Shown: positions 16,314-25,658, counted from the stretch's first letter. The stretch: 36,200 nt of DNA from CAZBLP01 sp964492825 (GCA_964492825.1 CAZBLP010000015.1:1-36200); one strand, 5' to 3'. Translations and numbers: made by a program. The notes: generated by a model from the sequence alone, not told the origin.

Positions 16314-16691
16314 ATGACTCCATCAATAAGTTCTTATCTTGGCGGTTACACTTCAATACTTTTATTTCTAATACTTGGGGCAGTTGTATCCCTTATCATG
16401 GTACTATTTTCAGCAATTTTAGGCCCAAGAAGACACAACCCTTACAAAGATGCGCCCTATGAAAGCGGTCTACCTACACAAGGTCCAACCTGGTATTCTT
16501 TTGATGTTAAATATTATATTTTTGCTCTTCTATTTTTACTTTTTGACTTGGAATGTGTTTTTATGTATCCGTGGGCTGTTTATTTTAAACAGTTAGGTTT
16601 TTTTGGGTTAATAGAAATGTTTATTTTTATGTTTATTTTATTGGTTGGTTTTATCTATGTATGGAAAAAAGGAGCACTGGAATGGGAATAG
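16314..16691 (+). CDS. nuoA: NADH-quinone oxidoreductase-type complex I subunit A
   Basis: The 125-residue protein has three hydrophobic segments and the conserved RRHNPYKDAPYESGLPTQG loop, plus KYYIFALLFLLFDLECVFMYPW (the helix with Asp and Glu typical of NuoA). It is part of the junction between the quinone site and the membrane arm. AGAGGTG precedes the ATG. The last 10 bases overlap the nuoB start, so the two are translationally coupled. Confidence 0.96.
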   Translation: MTPSISSYLGGYTSILLFLILGAVVSLIMVLFSAILGPRRHNPYKDAPYESGLPTQGPTWYSFDVKYYIFALLFLLFDLECVFMYPWAVYFKQLGFFGLIEMFIFMFILLVGFIYVWKKGALEWE

Positions 16692-17227
16692 AATATTTAT
16701 TACCAGAAGGTTCAATAGTTACAACAACTCTTGAAAAAATAGTTAACTGGGGCAGAAGAAATTCAGTTTGGCCATGTACTTTCGGTCTTGCATGCTGTGC
16801 TATTGAGATGATGTCTACAAGTCTTGCACATTATGATATAGCGAGATTTGGTTCAGAGGTTTTCAGGCCATCTCCAAGGCAGTCTGACCTTATGATTGTG
16901 GCAGGTACACTTACCAAAAAAATGTCTCCAATGGTTAAGAGAATTTATGAGCAAATCAGTGACCCCAAATGGGTTATTGCTATGGGAGCTTGTGCATCAT
17001 GTGGAGGTATTTTCCAATCTTACGCAGTTGTTCAAGGAGTTGATCAGGTAATACCTGTTGATGTATATTTGCCAGGCTGTCCTCCTAGGCCAGAGGGATT
17101 GCTGGCAGCTATTATGAAAATTCAGGAAAAAATTGGTAAAGAAAGAATTCATGGCAGGCCTGATGTTATTACTGAAGAAGAAATTAAAAAATATTGCAAA
17201 GAAAGAAATATAAAAATAGCAGGGTAG
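16682..17227 (+). CDS. nuoB: Complex I subunit B (N2 cluster protein)
   Basis: The 181-residue protein carries all four ligands of the terminal 4Fe-4S cluster N2: the tandem C38-C39 (LACCAIEM), C104 (GACASCGG) and C133 (PGCPPRPE). It passes electrons to quinone together with NuoD. I choose the ATG at 16682, as GGAG lies seven bases upstream; the ATG at 16661 in the same frame would place that site inside the gene and overlap nuoA more deeply. Intact N2 ligands matter because the input subunits of this cluster are unusual. Confidence 0.96.
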   Translation: MGIEYLLPEGSIVTTTLEKIVNWGRRNSVWPCTFGLACCAIEMMSTSLAHYDIARFGSEVFRPSPRQSDLMIVAGTLTKKMSPMVKRIYEQISDPKWVIAMGACASCGGIFQSYAVVQGVDQVIPVDVYLPGCPPRPEGLLAAIMKIQEKIGKERIHGRPDVITEEEIKKYCKERNIKIAG

Positions 17228-17231
17228 GAAA

Positions 17232-17750
17232 ATGGCTAAAGCAAAAGACATAATAAAACTTATTCAAAAGAAATTTAAAAAAGAAATTATTTCAGCTGAA
17301 GAATTCAGAGGAGAAGCTGTTGTTAAGGTAAAAAAAGAAAAGTTGCTGGATGTATGTGCGTTCTTATTTAAAGATAAAAAACTTTTGTTTAATCTTCTTA
17401 TAGATGTTACAGCAGTGGATTTTTTACCATATAAAAGAACGCCTCGTTTTGATATTGTTTATATTTTGACATCCATAGATAATGAGCATAGAATGATTTT
17501 GAAAACAGAAGTTGATGAAGGAGAAAAAGTTCCTTCTGTTTACAATATTTGGAGATCTGCAAATTTTCCTGAAAGGGAAACTTTTGATATGTTTGGAATA
17601 GAATTTGAAGGTCATCCTGATTTAAGAAGATTGTTAATGTGGCCAGGATATGAGCATTATCCATTAAGAAAAGATTTTCCTACTAAAGGTTATGATTTTG
17701 AAAAGAAATGGGATCCTGAAACAATAAAAGAAAATGTTACAAAATTTTAA
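17232..17750 (+). CDS. nuoC: Complex I subunit C
   Basis: This 172-residue hydrophilic subunit has the family core YNIWRSANFPERETFDMFGI followed by EGHPDLRRLLMWPGYEHYPLRKDFP, typical of the NuoC / 30-kDa subunit. It is separate from NuoD, unlike the NuoCD fusion of enterobacteria. It lies four bases after nuoB and 15 before nuoD. It is a structural part of the peripheral arm near the quinone module and carries no cofactor. Confidence 0.96.
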   Translation: MAKAKDIIKLIQKKFKKEIISAEEFRGEAVVKVKKEKLLDVCAFLFKDKKLLFNLLIDVTAVDFLPYKRTPRFDIVYILTSIDNEHRMILKTEVDEGEKVPSVYNIWRSANFPERETFDMFGIEFEGHPDLRRLLMWPGYEHYPLRKDFPTKGYDFEKKWDPETIKENVTKF

Positions 17751-17765
17751 ATAAAGGAAGAAAAA

Positions 17766-18935
17766 ATGGCAGCAGAAAGAACCTGGAAATTACATTTTGG
17801 CCCTCACCATCCTTCAACTCACGGTGTTTTAAGGGTGGAGCTGGAGTTGGAAGGAGAGAAGGTTATCAAGGCAACTCCCATTATTGGTCAGCTACACAGA
17901 GGCATAGAAAAAATAGCTGAAGATTTCACTTTTCATCAAGCCATTCCTCTTACAGATAGATTAGATTATACAGCTGCATCTTTGAACAATCTCGGATATG
18001 TGCTTGCTGTTGAGAAACTATTGGGAATAGAGGTGCCTAAAAGAGCTCAATATTTAAGAGTTATTATTTCTGAATTGTCAAGAATTATGGGACATCATCT
18101 ATGGATAGGTAGTGCTGCGTTGGACTTGGGTGCTATGACTGTTGTTTTCTATACATTTGCTGACAGGGAAATTATTATGGAATGTATTGAAGAAGCAAGT
18201 GGTGGCAGATTGACACCTACATATATGAGAATAGGTGGTGTTGCAAAAGATGTAACTGATAAATTTATTGAAAAAGTTAAATATTTTGTTAAAATGTTTC
18301 CTGAAAAAATAGATGGATATGAAACTCTGCTTACAGATAATATTATATGGCGTCAGAGAAACGAAGACTTAGCAGTAATTTCTTATGATGATGCTATTAA
18401 TTTAGGTCTTACAGGAGCTGTTGGGAGAGCATCAGGAGTTAATTATGATGTTAGAAAAGCTTTTCCATATAGCAGTTATGAAGACTTTGATTTTGAAGTT
18501 CCAGTTGGTACTAAAGGAGATGCTTTTGACAGATATATGTGTAGAATGGAAGAATTCAGACAATCAGTTAAAATTATAAAACAAGCTATTGAAAATCTTC
18601 CAGATGGTCCTGTTATGGCAGACATGCCTTATTTAAATCCAACTCAGGAAAAAGTAAGGACAGATATAGATGCATTAATCAGAAGATTTAAGTTTGTATT
18701 GTCAGGTTTTAAAGCACCGAAAGGTGAAGTTTATCAAAGTGTTGAAGGTTCCAAAGGAGAACTTGGTTTTTATATTTATAGTGATGGCGGTGAAAAGCCT
18801 TATAGGCTTAAAATAAAATCCCCTTGCTATATTCACGTATCAGCATTACCTGATATGGTTGAAGGTTATATGCTTTCAGATATTATTACTGCAATAGGCG
18901 GTCTTGATATAGTTTTAGGAGAAATAGATAGATAA
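17766..18935 (+). CDS. nuoD: Complex I subunit D (49-kDa-type quinone-site subunit)
   Basis: The 389-residue protein starts with LHFGPHHPSTHGVLRVELEL and has IIGQLHRGIEK, LGAMTVVFYTFADRE and the C-terminal GLDIVLGEIDR. These are NuoD features. The CxxC pairs that bind nickel in related [NiFe] hydrogenases (near LHRGIEK and at the C-terminus) are absent, so this is not a hydrogenase large subunit. The quinone-site His and Asp region (GPHHPSTHG) is present. It sits 28 bases before the unusual SfrB-like gene. Confidence 0.96.
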   Translation: MAAERTWKLHFGPHHPSTHGVLRVELELEGEKVIKATPIIGQLHRGIEKIAEDFTFHQAIPLTDRLDYTAASLNNLGYVLAVEKLLGIEVPKRAQYLRVIISELSRIMGHHLWIGSAALDLGAMTVVFYTFADREIIMECIEEASGGRLTPTYMRIGGVAKDVTDKFIEKVKYFVKMFPEKIDGYETLLTDNIIWRQRNEDLAVISYDDAINLGLTGAVGRASGVNYDVRKAFPYSSYEDFDFEVPVGTKGDAFDRYMCRMEEFRQSVKIIKQAIENLPDGPVMADMPYLNPTQEKVRTDIDALIRRFKFVLSGFKAPKGEVYQSVEGSKGELGFYIYSDGGEKPYRLKIKSPCYIHVSALPDMVEGYMLSDIITAIGGLDIVLGEIDR

Positions 18936-18963
18936 CTTAATATAAATTTAAGGAGAACTATAA

Positions 18964-20904
18964 ATGGCAAAAGTGCTATTTAGCAGCTGGACAGAAGAAG
19001 TAATTGACAATAGAGGAAAAGAACCTGTAGAATTAAAAGATGTCAATCTTCCGGAAGAGTTTAATGGTAAAAAAGTAAGAGCTTTTATGGGATGGAACGG
19101 TTTTATTCTTACTGATTCTGAAATTAGTATTGTTGAATTATGTAAAACTTATATGGAAGAAGCTCAAAAACACTCCTGTGGTAAATGCTTTTTATGCAGA
19201 ATAGGGACAAAAGTTTTAGCTGACATACTCAATAAAATTTACGATGGAGATGCCACTGAGAAAGATCTGGAGATTGTGAAAAAATTGAGTGTTTCTATAA
19301 AAGAAGGTTCAAGGTGTAATCTGGGGCAAACTGTAACCAAGCCTATATTAGATGCGTTGGAATATTTTGAAGAGGATTTCAACAATGCTTTAAACGGTAT
19401 AGTTAAAAAAACAGAATTAGAATATATTTCGCATCTAACTGCGCCATGTACAGATGCATGCCCAATACATCTGCCTATCCCAGAATATGTTGAAGCCATT
19501 AGAGAGGGAAGGTTTCAGGATTCACTGGATTTAATCAGAACGAGGTTGCCTTTACCTGGTATTGTAGGTAGGGTTTGTGTAAAACCTTGTGAAGATAATT
19601 GTAGAAGAATGCTTATAGATGGCCCTATTTCTATTAAGCATTTAAAAAGGTTTGTAGCTGATTTTGAACTTAAGAGAAAAGGTATTGCAAAATTTCAGCC
19701 ACAAGAAGAACCTAAAGATAAAAAAGTGGCCATTATAGGTGGAGGTCCTGCAGGTCTTTCAGCTGCTTATCATTTGGCGCTTAGAGGTTATAAAGTTAAA
19801 ATTTTTGAAAGATTGTCTGAAACAGGTGGTATGGCAGCAGTTGGTATCCCTGATTACAGATTGCCAAGAAACATTATTAAGGTTGAAACTGAAGCAATAC
19901 AATCTCTTGGAGTGGAGATTCAATATAACTGTTATGTTGGTAGAGATGTTAAATTAAAAGATTTGGAAAAAGAATATGATGCTATTCTTATAGCAATTGG
20001 TGCTCATACAAGTTCTCAAATGAGAGTGGAAGGTGAAGATGATGGATATCAGGGTTATTTGCCAGGAGTAAAATATCTTCTTGATATAAACAATGGTATA
20101 GACCCTTATCCAGAAGGTAAGAAGGTTGTAGTTGTTGGCGGTGGCAATGTTGCAATGGATTGTGTGAGATGTTCATTAAGAATCGGCAAAGAGGATGTTA
20201 CGCTTGTTTACAGAAGGACAAGAAATGAAATGCCTGCCAATGTTGAAGAAATAGTAGAAGCAGAAGAGGAAGGTGTTAATTTTCTATATTTAACAAATCC
20301 TACAAAAATTATAGCCAAAGATGGTAAGGTTGTAGGAGTAGAACTTATCAAAATGGAATTAGGTGAGCCTGATGAATCAGGAAGAAGGAGGCCTGTTCCT
20401 ATAAAAGGTTCAGAATTTGTTTATGAATGCGATATTGTTGTTCCTGCTATTGGCCAGGCTATTGATCTTGGAGTATTGGAAGGTGCATCTGATATAGAAG
20501 TTACCAGAAAAGGAACATTTGTTGTTGATATAAATAATTATATGACTACTAAAAAAGGTATATTTTCAGCAGGTGATGTTGTAACTTCTCCTGATGCCTT
20601 AATAAGAGCATGTGCTGGCGCTATGAGAGCTGCTGATAAAATTGATAAATATTTAAAAGATGCTCCTTTGGAAAGAAGTATTCAAGAAAAAATGGAAGAT
20701 TTTGTTTCTGAAGTGAAAGTGTTTGATAACTCTGAAGAAATTGGTATTATAGGAGGAAGAGACAGGGTTAAAATTCATCATATGTCACCTGATGAAAGGA
20801 AAAAGAGTTTTATTGAATATACTGAAGGATATTCAATTGTAGAGGCAAGAGCCGAAGCAGATAGATGTCTAAAATGTTATAGAGTTGCAATGGTTGGAAT
20901 ATAA
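18964..20904 (+). CDS. NuoF C-terminal / GltD-like FAD-NADPH fusion (SfrB-like; NADP-dependent formate dehydrogenase beta-like)
   Basis: This 646-residue protein occupies the nuoE-nuoF position. Residues about 40-140 equal only the C-terminal end of NuoF: GWNGFILTDSEISIVELC, then SCGKCFLCRIGTK with C72, C75 and C78, plus C118, ligands of an N3-type 4Fe-4S cluster. The NuoF FMN/NADH domain is missing. Residues about 155-570 are GltD/PreT-like: Fe-S cysteines C162, C166, C205, C209 and C213, the FAD motif GGGPAGLSAAYH (259-270), a second dinucleotide motif VGGGNVAMD (391-399), YRRTRNEMPA (416-425) whose arginines favour NADPH, and the C-terminal FAD segment IFSAGDVV. Similar fusions are Geobacter SfrB and, as I recall, Moorella FdhB. 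Probable role: NADP(H) exchange with the neighbouring formate dehydrogenase and complex I. No NuoE is present. Confidence 0.85.
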   Translation: MAKVLFSSWTEEVIDNRGKEPVELKDVNLPEEFNGKKVRAFMGWNGFILTDSEISIVELCKTYMEEAQKHSCGKCFLCRIGTKVLADILNKIYDGDATEKDLEIVKKLSVSIKEGSRCNLGQTVTKPILDALEYFEEDFNNALNGIVKKTELEYISHLTAPCTDACPIHLPIPEYVEAIREGRFQDSLDLIRTRLPLPGIVGRVCVKPCEDNCRRMLIDGPISIKHLKRFVADFELKRKGIAKFQPQEEPKDKKVAIIGGGPAGLSAAYHLALRGYKVKIFERLSETGGMAAVGIPDYRLPRNIIKVETEAIQSLGVEIQYNCYVGRDVKLKDLEKEYDAILIAIGAHTSSQMRVEGEDDGYQGYLPGVKYLLDINNGIDPYPEGKKVVVVGGGNVAMDCVRCSLRIGKEDVTLVYRRTRNEMPANVEEIVEAEEEGVNFLYLTNPTKIIAKDGKVVGVELIKMELGEPDESGRRRPVPIKGSEFVYECDIVVPAIGQAIDLGVLEGASDIEVTRKGTFVVDINNYMTTKKGIFSAGDVVTSPDALIRACAGAMRAADKIDKYLKDAPLERSIQEKMEDFVSEVKVFDNSEEIGIIGGRDRVKIHHMSPDERKKSFIEYTEGYSIVEARAEADRCLKCYRVAMVGI

Positions 20905-20936
20905 AAAATTTAAATAATTTTTTTAGGGGAAGATAG

Positions 20937-23621
20937 ATGTCTGAAGATATTGTTAAATTAAAAATTGATGGTAAAGAAGTTGAAGTTCCAAGAGGTACTA
21001 CAATTCTACATGCTGCAAGATCAGCAGGTATTCGTATTCCAACTTTCTGTTACCACGATAGATTGACTCCAATTGGTTCATGTAGGTTGTGCATTGTGGA
21101 AGTAAAAGGTTGTGACCATCCTGTTCCTTCATGTATGACTCCTGTTGATGATGAAATAGAAGTTATTACTAATTCCGATACTCTTTACGAAATGAGAAGA
21201 GATGCTCTTAAACTTATTCTTCTTAATCACCCTCTTGATTGTCCTGTTTGTGACAAGGCAGGTGAATGTACTCTGCAAGATTTAGTATATGAATTTAACA
21301 TAGAGCAGGTAGAGTTTCAGGAAAAGTTGCCTGATAAAGGAATGCCTGAATATGCAACACCTTTTATAAAACAGTGGGCAGACAGATGTGTAATGTGTCT
21401 GAGATGTATAACTGCTTGTAGAGAAATTACAGGAAATCAGGCTATTGATATTGTAGGCAAAGGTTGGGATGCAAAAGTTTCTGTAGTTAAACCTGAATTA
21501 TGTAAATCATGCGGTGAATGTCTTGGTGTTTGTCCTACAGGAGCATTAACAGATAAATTAAACGAAGTTAAAGGTAGAACATGGTTTATAGACAGGATAA
21601 GAACAACATGTGCTTATTGTGGCTGTGGTTGTCAGCTTGACCTTAATGTTTTTAATGGTAAAATTATTAAAGTTACCACAGAGCAGGGTGTTGGTCCAAA
21701 TGAAGGATCCCTTTGTATAAAAGGAAAATATGGATGGGATTTTATCAATAGTGATGACAGGTTAACCAAGCCATTAATAAAAGAAAACGGTGAGTTTAAA
21801 GAGACATCCTGGGAGAAGGCACTTGATTATATTGCAGAAAAATTAAAAACCATTAAAGAAAAACATGGAGCCAATGCAATTTATGGTTTAACTTCAGCAA
21901 GAGCTACTAATGAAGAAAATTATATTTTCCAGAAATTTTTCAGAAGTGTTATAGGCACCAACAATATTGACCATTGCGCACGTCTCTGACATAGCTCCAC
22001 AGTAGCCGGTCTGGCTACAACACTTGGAAGTGGTGCAATGACAAATTCAATGAAAGATTGTACAATTGGAGCTGATGTAATCCTTGTTACAGGTTCAAAT
22101 ACATCAGAATGTCACCCAATTATAGCAAATTATATTCGTGAAGCTGTTATGAAGTATGGTTCCAAACTAATAGTTGTTGATCCTAAGAGAATAGATTTGG
22201 TAGATTATGCAGATATTTGGCTACAACCTAAACCAGGTAATAATATTGCTTGGATTAATGGATTTTTAAATGTAATTATAAAAAACAACTTGCAAAATGA
22301 TGATTACATTAGTGAACGAACAGAAGGTTTTGAAGAACTTAAAAAAATAGTGGAAAAATATACTCCAGAAGAAGTAGAAAAAATTACAGGAATTTCTGCT
22401 AAAAAATTGGAAGAAGCTGCAATTCTCTATGGTAAGGCTGCAAAAGCTTCTATTTTGTATGCAATGGGTATTACTCAGCATTCATCAGGAACCGGAAATG
22501 TTAAATCACTTGTAAACCTTGCACTTACCTGTGGCAATATTGGCATAGAAGGTGGAGGTGTTAATCCGTTAAGAGGCCAAAATAATGTTCAAGGCGCATG
22601 TGATTTAGGAGGGCTTCCAAATGTTTATCCTGGATACCAGCCTGTTGACAATGAAGAAAACTGTAATAAATTTTCAGAATTTTGGAATTGTTCCTGTAAT
22701 TTGGAAAAAGGAAAACCTCTTACTGAAATTCCTGATATGGTAGAAAAAGGAGAATTAAAAGCTCTCTATATAATGGGTGAAAATCCAATGGTTAGTGAGC
22801 CTAATTTAGAACATGCAGAACATGCTTTTGATAAACTGGATTTTATAGTTGTTCAGGATATATTTTTAACAGAAACTGCCAAAAAAGCTGATGTAGTATT
22901 GCCTGGAGCATGTTTTGCTGAAAAAGACGGTACTTTTACCAATACTGAAAGAAGAGTTCAAAGAGTCAGAAAAGCTGTTAATCCTCCGGGAGAAGCAAAG
23001 GATGATTTAACCATTCTATGTGAGTTAGCTAAAAGATTTGGGGTTGAGTATTCTTCAAATGCAGAGGAAGTTTTTGAAGAAATTAGAAAAGTAACACCTC
23101 AATATGCAGGTATTACATATAAGAGAATAGAAGAAGAAGATGGAGTATGCTGGCCATGTCCTTCTGAAGACCATCCTGGAACAAAAATTTTGCATATTGA
23201 AAAAATTGTTAGAGGAAAAGGCTTATTTACCCCTCTTGATAACAAACCTCCTCAGGAGCTGCCTGACAAAGATTATCCTTTTATCCTTACAACAGGCAGG
23301 CGATATGAGCAATTTCACACTGCTACAATGACAAGAAGAGCCAAAGCTCTTAACTATTATTGTCCTGCACCAGCTGTTGAGATTAATCCAAAAGATGCTG
23401 AAAAATTAGGTATAAATGATGAAGACAAAATTACAATTTTTTCAAAAAGAGGGTCCATAACAACAAATGCAAGAATATCTGAAAGAATTGCAGAAGGTGT
23501 TGTTTTTGGATGTTTTCATTTTTCAGAATCAGCAATAAATCTTCTTACAAATAATGCTCTTGATCCAATTGCTAAAATACCTGAGTATAAAGTTTGTGCT
23601 GTTAATATAAAGAAGGCATAG
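20937..23621 (+). CDS. fdhA: Selenocysteine-containing formate dehydrogenase alpha subunit (in the nuoG position)
   Basis: One 894-residue protein is encoded if the in-frame TGA at 21987-21989 is read as selenocysteine (U351). Upstream: a 2Fe-2S domain (C38, C49, C52, C66), His-Cys cluster (H98, C102, C105, C111), two ferredoxin clusters (C151-C161, C189-C199) and the Mo/W-domain cluster (C225, C228, C232, C260). Around the TGA, DHCARL-U-HSSTVAGL matches E. coli FdhF (CARV-U-HGPSVAGL), with the catalytic His next to U. Downstream, GVNPLRGQNNVQGACD contains the formate-binding Arg (R546), and the C-terminus has the normal molybdopterin-binding end. The frame is uninterrupted after the TGA. Length fits Moorella-type NADP-linked formate dehydrogenase (about 893). 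It lies 32 bases after the SfrB-like gene and 10 before nuoH. Standard gene calling would split it at 21989. Confidence 0.93.
21987..22028 (+). promoter_or_regulatory. Selenocysteine insertion element (bacterial SECIS) with UGA codon
   Basis: The TGA (21987-21989) is followed by a perfect 6-bp hairpin, GTAGCC-GGTCT-GGCTAC (22002-22018). The loop carries the GGTCT bound by SelB in E. coli fdhF. The distance from TGA to loop is 18 bases, the same as I count for E. coli fdhF. A short lower pairing TCCA (21996-21999) with TGGA (22025-22028) is possible. Needs SelA-D from elsewhere in the genome. Confidence 0.9.
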
Positions 23622-23631
23622 GAGGCTTTTA

Positions 23632-24621
23632 ATGGATTTTTTAATTGATATTGGTATCAATATAGTTTTAACATTGATAGTTTTTGTGGGATTACTTCTT
23701 ATTGTTGCTTATTCAACTTGGTTTGAAAGAAAACTCCTTGGTGATTTTCAGTTGAGATATGGACCTATGAGAGTTGGTTTTCATGGTTTAATGCAGCCTA
23801 TTGCTGATGCAATTAAATCATTTTTTAAAGAAGATGTTATTCCTGAAAAAGCTGATAAAATAGTTTTTATTTTAGCACCTATGATTAGTTTTGCAACTGC
23901 TGTTGCGGTTATAGCTGTGATTCCCTTTGGAGGGACTGTTCATATTTTCGGAAGAGAAGTTAAGCTTATCTTATCAGATATTGACATAAGTGTTTTATAT
24001 GTATTTGCACTTGCAGCTATAGGTTCCTATGGTTGTGTCTTAGGTGGATATGCATCTTACAATAAATACAGTCTGGTTGGTGCGTTAAGGGCGTCAGCTC
24101 TAATGATTAGTTATGAACTTCCTTTTGCACTAACGATAATTGCAGTAGTGCTTGTAAGTGGCACTTTAAGTTTCTCAGGTATTGTGGATGCGCAAACAGG
24201 TTTGTGGAATATAGTAAAACAACCTGTTGCCTTTGTTTTGGCAATTATCTGCTCATTAGCGGAGATTAACAGAACACCTTTTGATATGCCTGAGACAGAA
24301 TCTGAACTTGCATGTGGATTTAATGTTGAATACAGCAGTATGAAATTTTCAATGTTTTTCATGGCTGAATATTGCCACCTTTTTACAATTAGTGCTATTA
24401 TTACAACTCTATTTTTAGGCGGGTGGCATGGTCCTTTTTTACCAGGTCCTGTATGGTTTTTGCTTAAATCTGTTGCATTAATGTATTTCTTTGTTTGGGA
24501 GAGAGCTACTTACCCAAGATTGAGAATAGATCAAATATTGAGATTAGGCTGGAAAGTCCTTATGCCAATAGCTTTGGCAAATCTTGTTGTAACAGCTATT
24601 GTACTATCTTTTCTAAATTAA
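23632..24621 (+). CDS. nuoH: Complex I subunit H
   Basis: This 329-residue membrane subunit has about eight helices and the conserved blocks ERKLLGDFQLRYGPMRVGFHG, SLAEINRTPFDMPETESELACGFNVEYSS and RATYPRLRIDQILRLGWK. It forms the quinone-entry chamber between the peripheral and membrane arms. It resumes normal complex I gene order ten bases after the formate dehydrogenase gene, with AGGAGG upstream. Confidence 0.96.
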   Translation: MDFLIDIGINIVLTLIVFVGLLLIVAYSTWFERKLLGDFQLRYGPMRVGFHGLMQPIADAIKSFFKEDVIPEKADKIVFILAPMISFATAVAVIAVIPFGGTVHIFGREVKLILSDIDISVLYVFALAAIGSYGCVLGGYASYNKYSLVGALRASALMISYELPFALTIIAVVLVSGTLSFSGIVDAQTGLWNIVKQPVAFVLAIICSLAEINRTPFDMPETESELACGFNVEYSSMKFSMFFMAEYCHLFTISAIITTLFLGGWHGPFLPGPVWFLLKSVALMYFFVWERATYPRLRIDQILRLGWKVLMPIALANLVVTAIVLSFLN

Positions 24622-24637
24622 AAAGAGGAAGGTAAAA

Positions 24638-25117
24638 ATGAAAAAAGGTTATTATTCAGTTGAGGATATTAGAGATAATTTGAGAAAGCCTGGCATTATT
24701 ACTCCGTTGCTGAAAGGTTTGCGTTACACCTTTAAAATGTATTGTACCAAACCTGTTACAATACAATATCCTACGGAAAGAAGAGAAATATCCAAAAGAT
24801 GGAGAGGAATTCACAGATTATTAAAGCATGATAACGGTGAATATAAATGTGTAGGATGTGGTTTGTGTGCAGCTGTTTGTCCTCCGAAAGCAATAAAAAT
24901 AGTTACTGTTGAAAGAGAAGATGGGACAAGATATCCTGCAGAGTTTGAAATAGACGAACTTAGATGTATTTTTTGTGGTTATTGTGTTGAAGTTTGTCCT
25001 AAAGATGCAATTGAATATAGTCAGGTTTATGATTTTGTAGGATATACCAAAGAAGAATTTAAATTAAACAAAGAAGATTTACTTAACCCTGAGAAATATA
25101 TTTATCAAGGAAAATAA
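24638..25117 (+). CDS. nuoI: Complex I subunit I (two 4Fe-4S ferredoxin-type subunit)
   Basis: The 159-residue protein has two ferredoxin motifs: C71, C74, C77, C81 and C110, C113, C116, C120, the N6a and N6b clusters. The preceding YPTERREISKRWRGIHRL is the conserved NuoI membrane-contact segment. In complex I it relays electrons from NuoG to NuoB, so here it is the natural acceptor from the formate dehydrogenase subunit. AGAGGAAGG precedes the ATG. Confidence 0.96.
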   Translation: MKKGYYSVEDIRDNLRKPGIITPLLKGLRYTFKMYCTKPVTIQYPTERREISKRWRGIHRLLKHDNGEYKCVGCGLCAAVCPPKAIKIVTVEREDGTRYPAEFEIDELRCIFCGYCVEVCPKDAIEYSQVYDFVGYTKEEFKLNKEDLLNPEKYIYQGK

Positions 25118-25127
25118 GGAGTATGAG

Positions 25128-25658
25128 ATGTTAGCTGAGTTAATGATTCCTGTTATAATTTTTTTCATGGCTGTTGTGTTTGCAATGGGTTCAGGTATTA
25201 TGGTGGTTTGTGCCAAAAATCCTGTTCACAGTGCATTATGGATGGTTTCAACTTTATTTTCAACAGCAGTAATTTATCTGATTTTAGGTTTTGATTTTAT
25301 TGCAGCTATACAAATTATTGTATATGCAGGTGCTATTATGATGCTTATTATTTATATGATTATGTTAACTGCAATTGAAGATGAAATTAAAAGAAAATAT
25401 AGATTTAGATTATACCAAATAGTTGGAATAGCATTTGTTATTATATTTTTTATAGAAGCTGTTAAAATGGGTGCATCTCATTTAACTGGATGGGAAGGAT
25501 TGGCCTGGCATAATATTTATGAAAAATTTGGTAGTGTAAAATATATAGCGTTTCAGCTTTTTTCCAAATATGTATTTCCTTTTGAAGTTACTTCAATACT
25601 TTTACTTGCTGCAATAGCTGGAGCAGTTGTATTAGCCAAAAAAGAGAAAAAAAATTAA
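25128..25658 (+). CDS. nuoJ: Complex I subunit J
   Basis: The 176-residue hydrophobic protein shows the NuoJ pattern: VVCAKNPVHSALWMVSTLF, then IAAIQIIVYAGAIMMLIIYMIML (third helix with the pi-bulge region). Five membrane helices are expected. It lies ten bases after nuoI, with AAGGAG upstream, and twelve before nuoK. Confidence 0.94.
   Translation: MLAELMIPVIIFFMAVVFAMGSGIMVVCAKNPVHSALWMVSTLFSTAVIYLILGFDFIAAIQIIVYAGAIMMLIIYMIMLTAIEDEIKRKYRFRLYQIVGIAFVIIFFIEAVKMGASHLTGWEGLAWHNIYEKFGSVKYIAFQLFSKYVFPFEVTSILLLAAIAGAVVLAKKEKKN

Noticed and set aside
17766..18935. [NiFe] hydrogenase large subunit (formate hydrogenlyase)
   Set aside because: Both nickel-binding CxxC pairs are absent, and the N- and C-termini are those of NuoD.
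20937..21989. A stand-alone NuoG-like or ferredoxin-type protein of 350 residues ending at the TGA
   Set aside because: The frame continues directly with conserved formate dehydrogenase sequence, and a SECIS hairpin follows the TGA at canonical spacing. It is the N-terminal part of one selenoprotein.
22038..23621. A separate 527-residue molybdopterin oxidoreductase starting at the ATG at 22038
   Set aside because: That ATG is internal (Met368). It would lack the Fe-S cluster, the Sec residue and a ribosome binding site.
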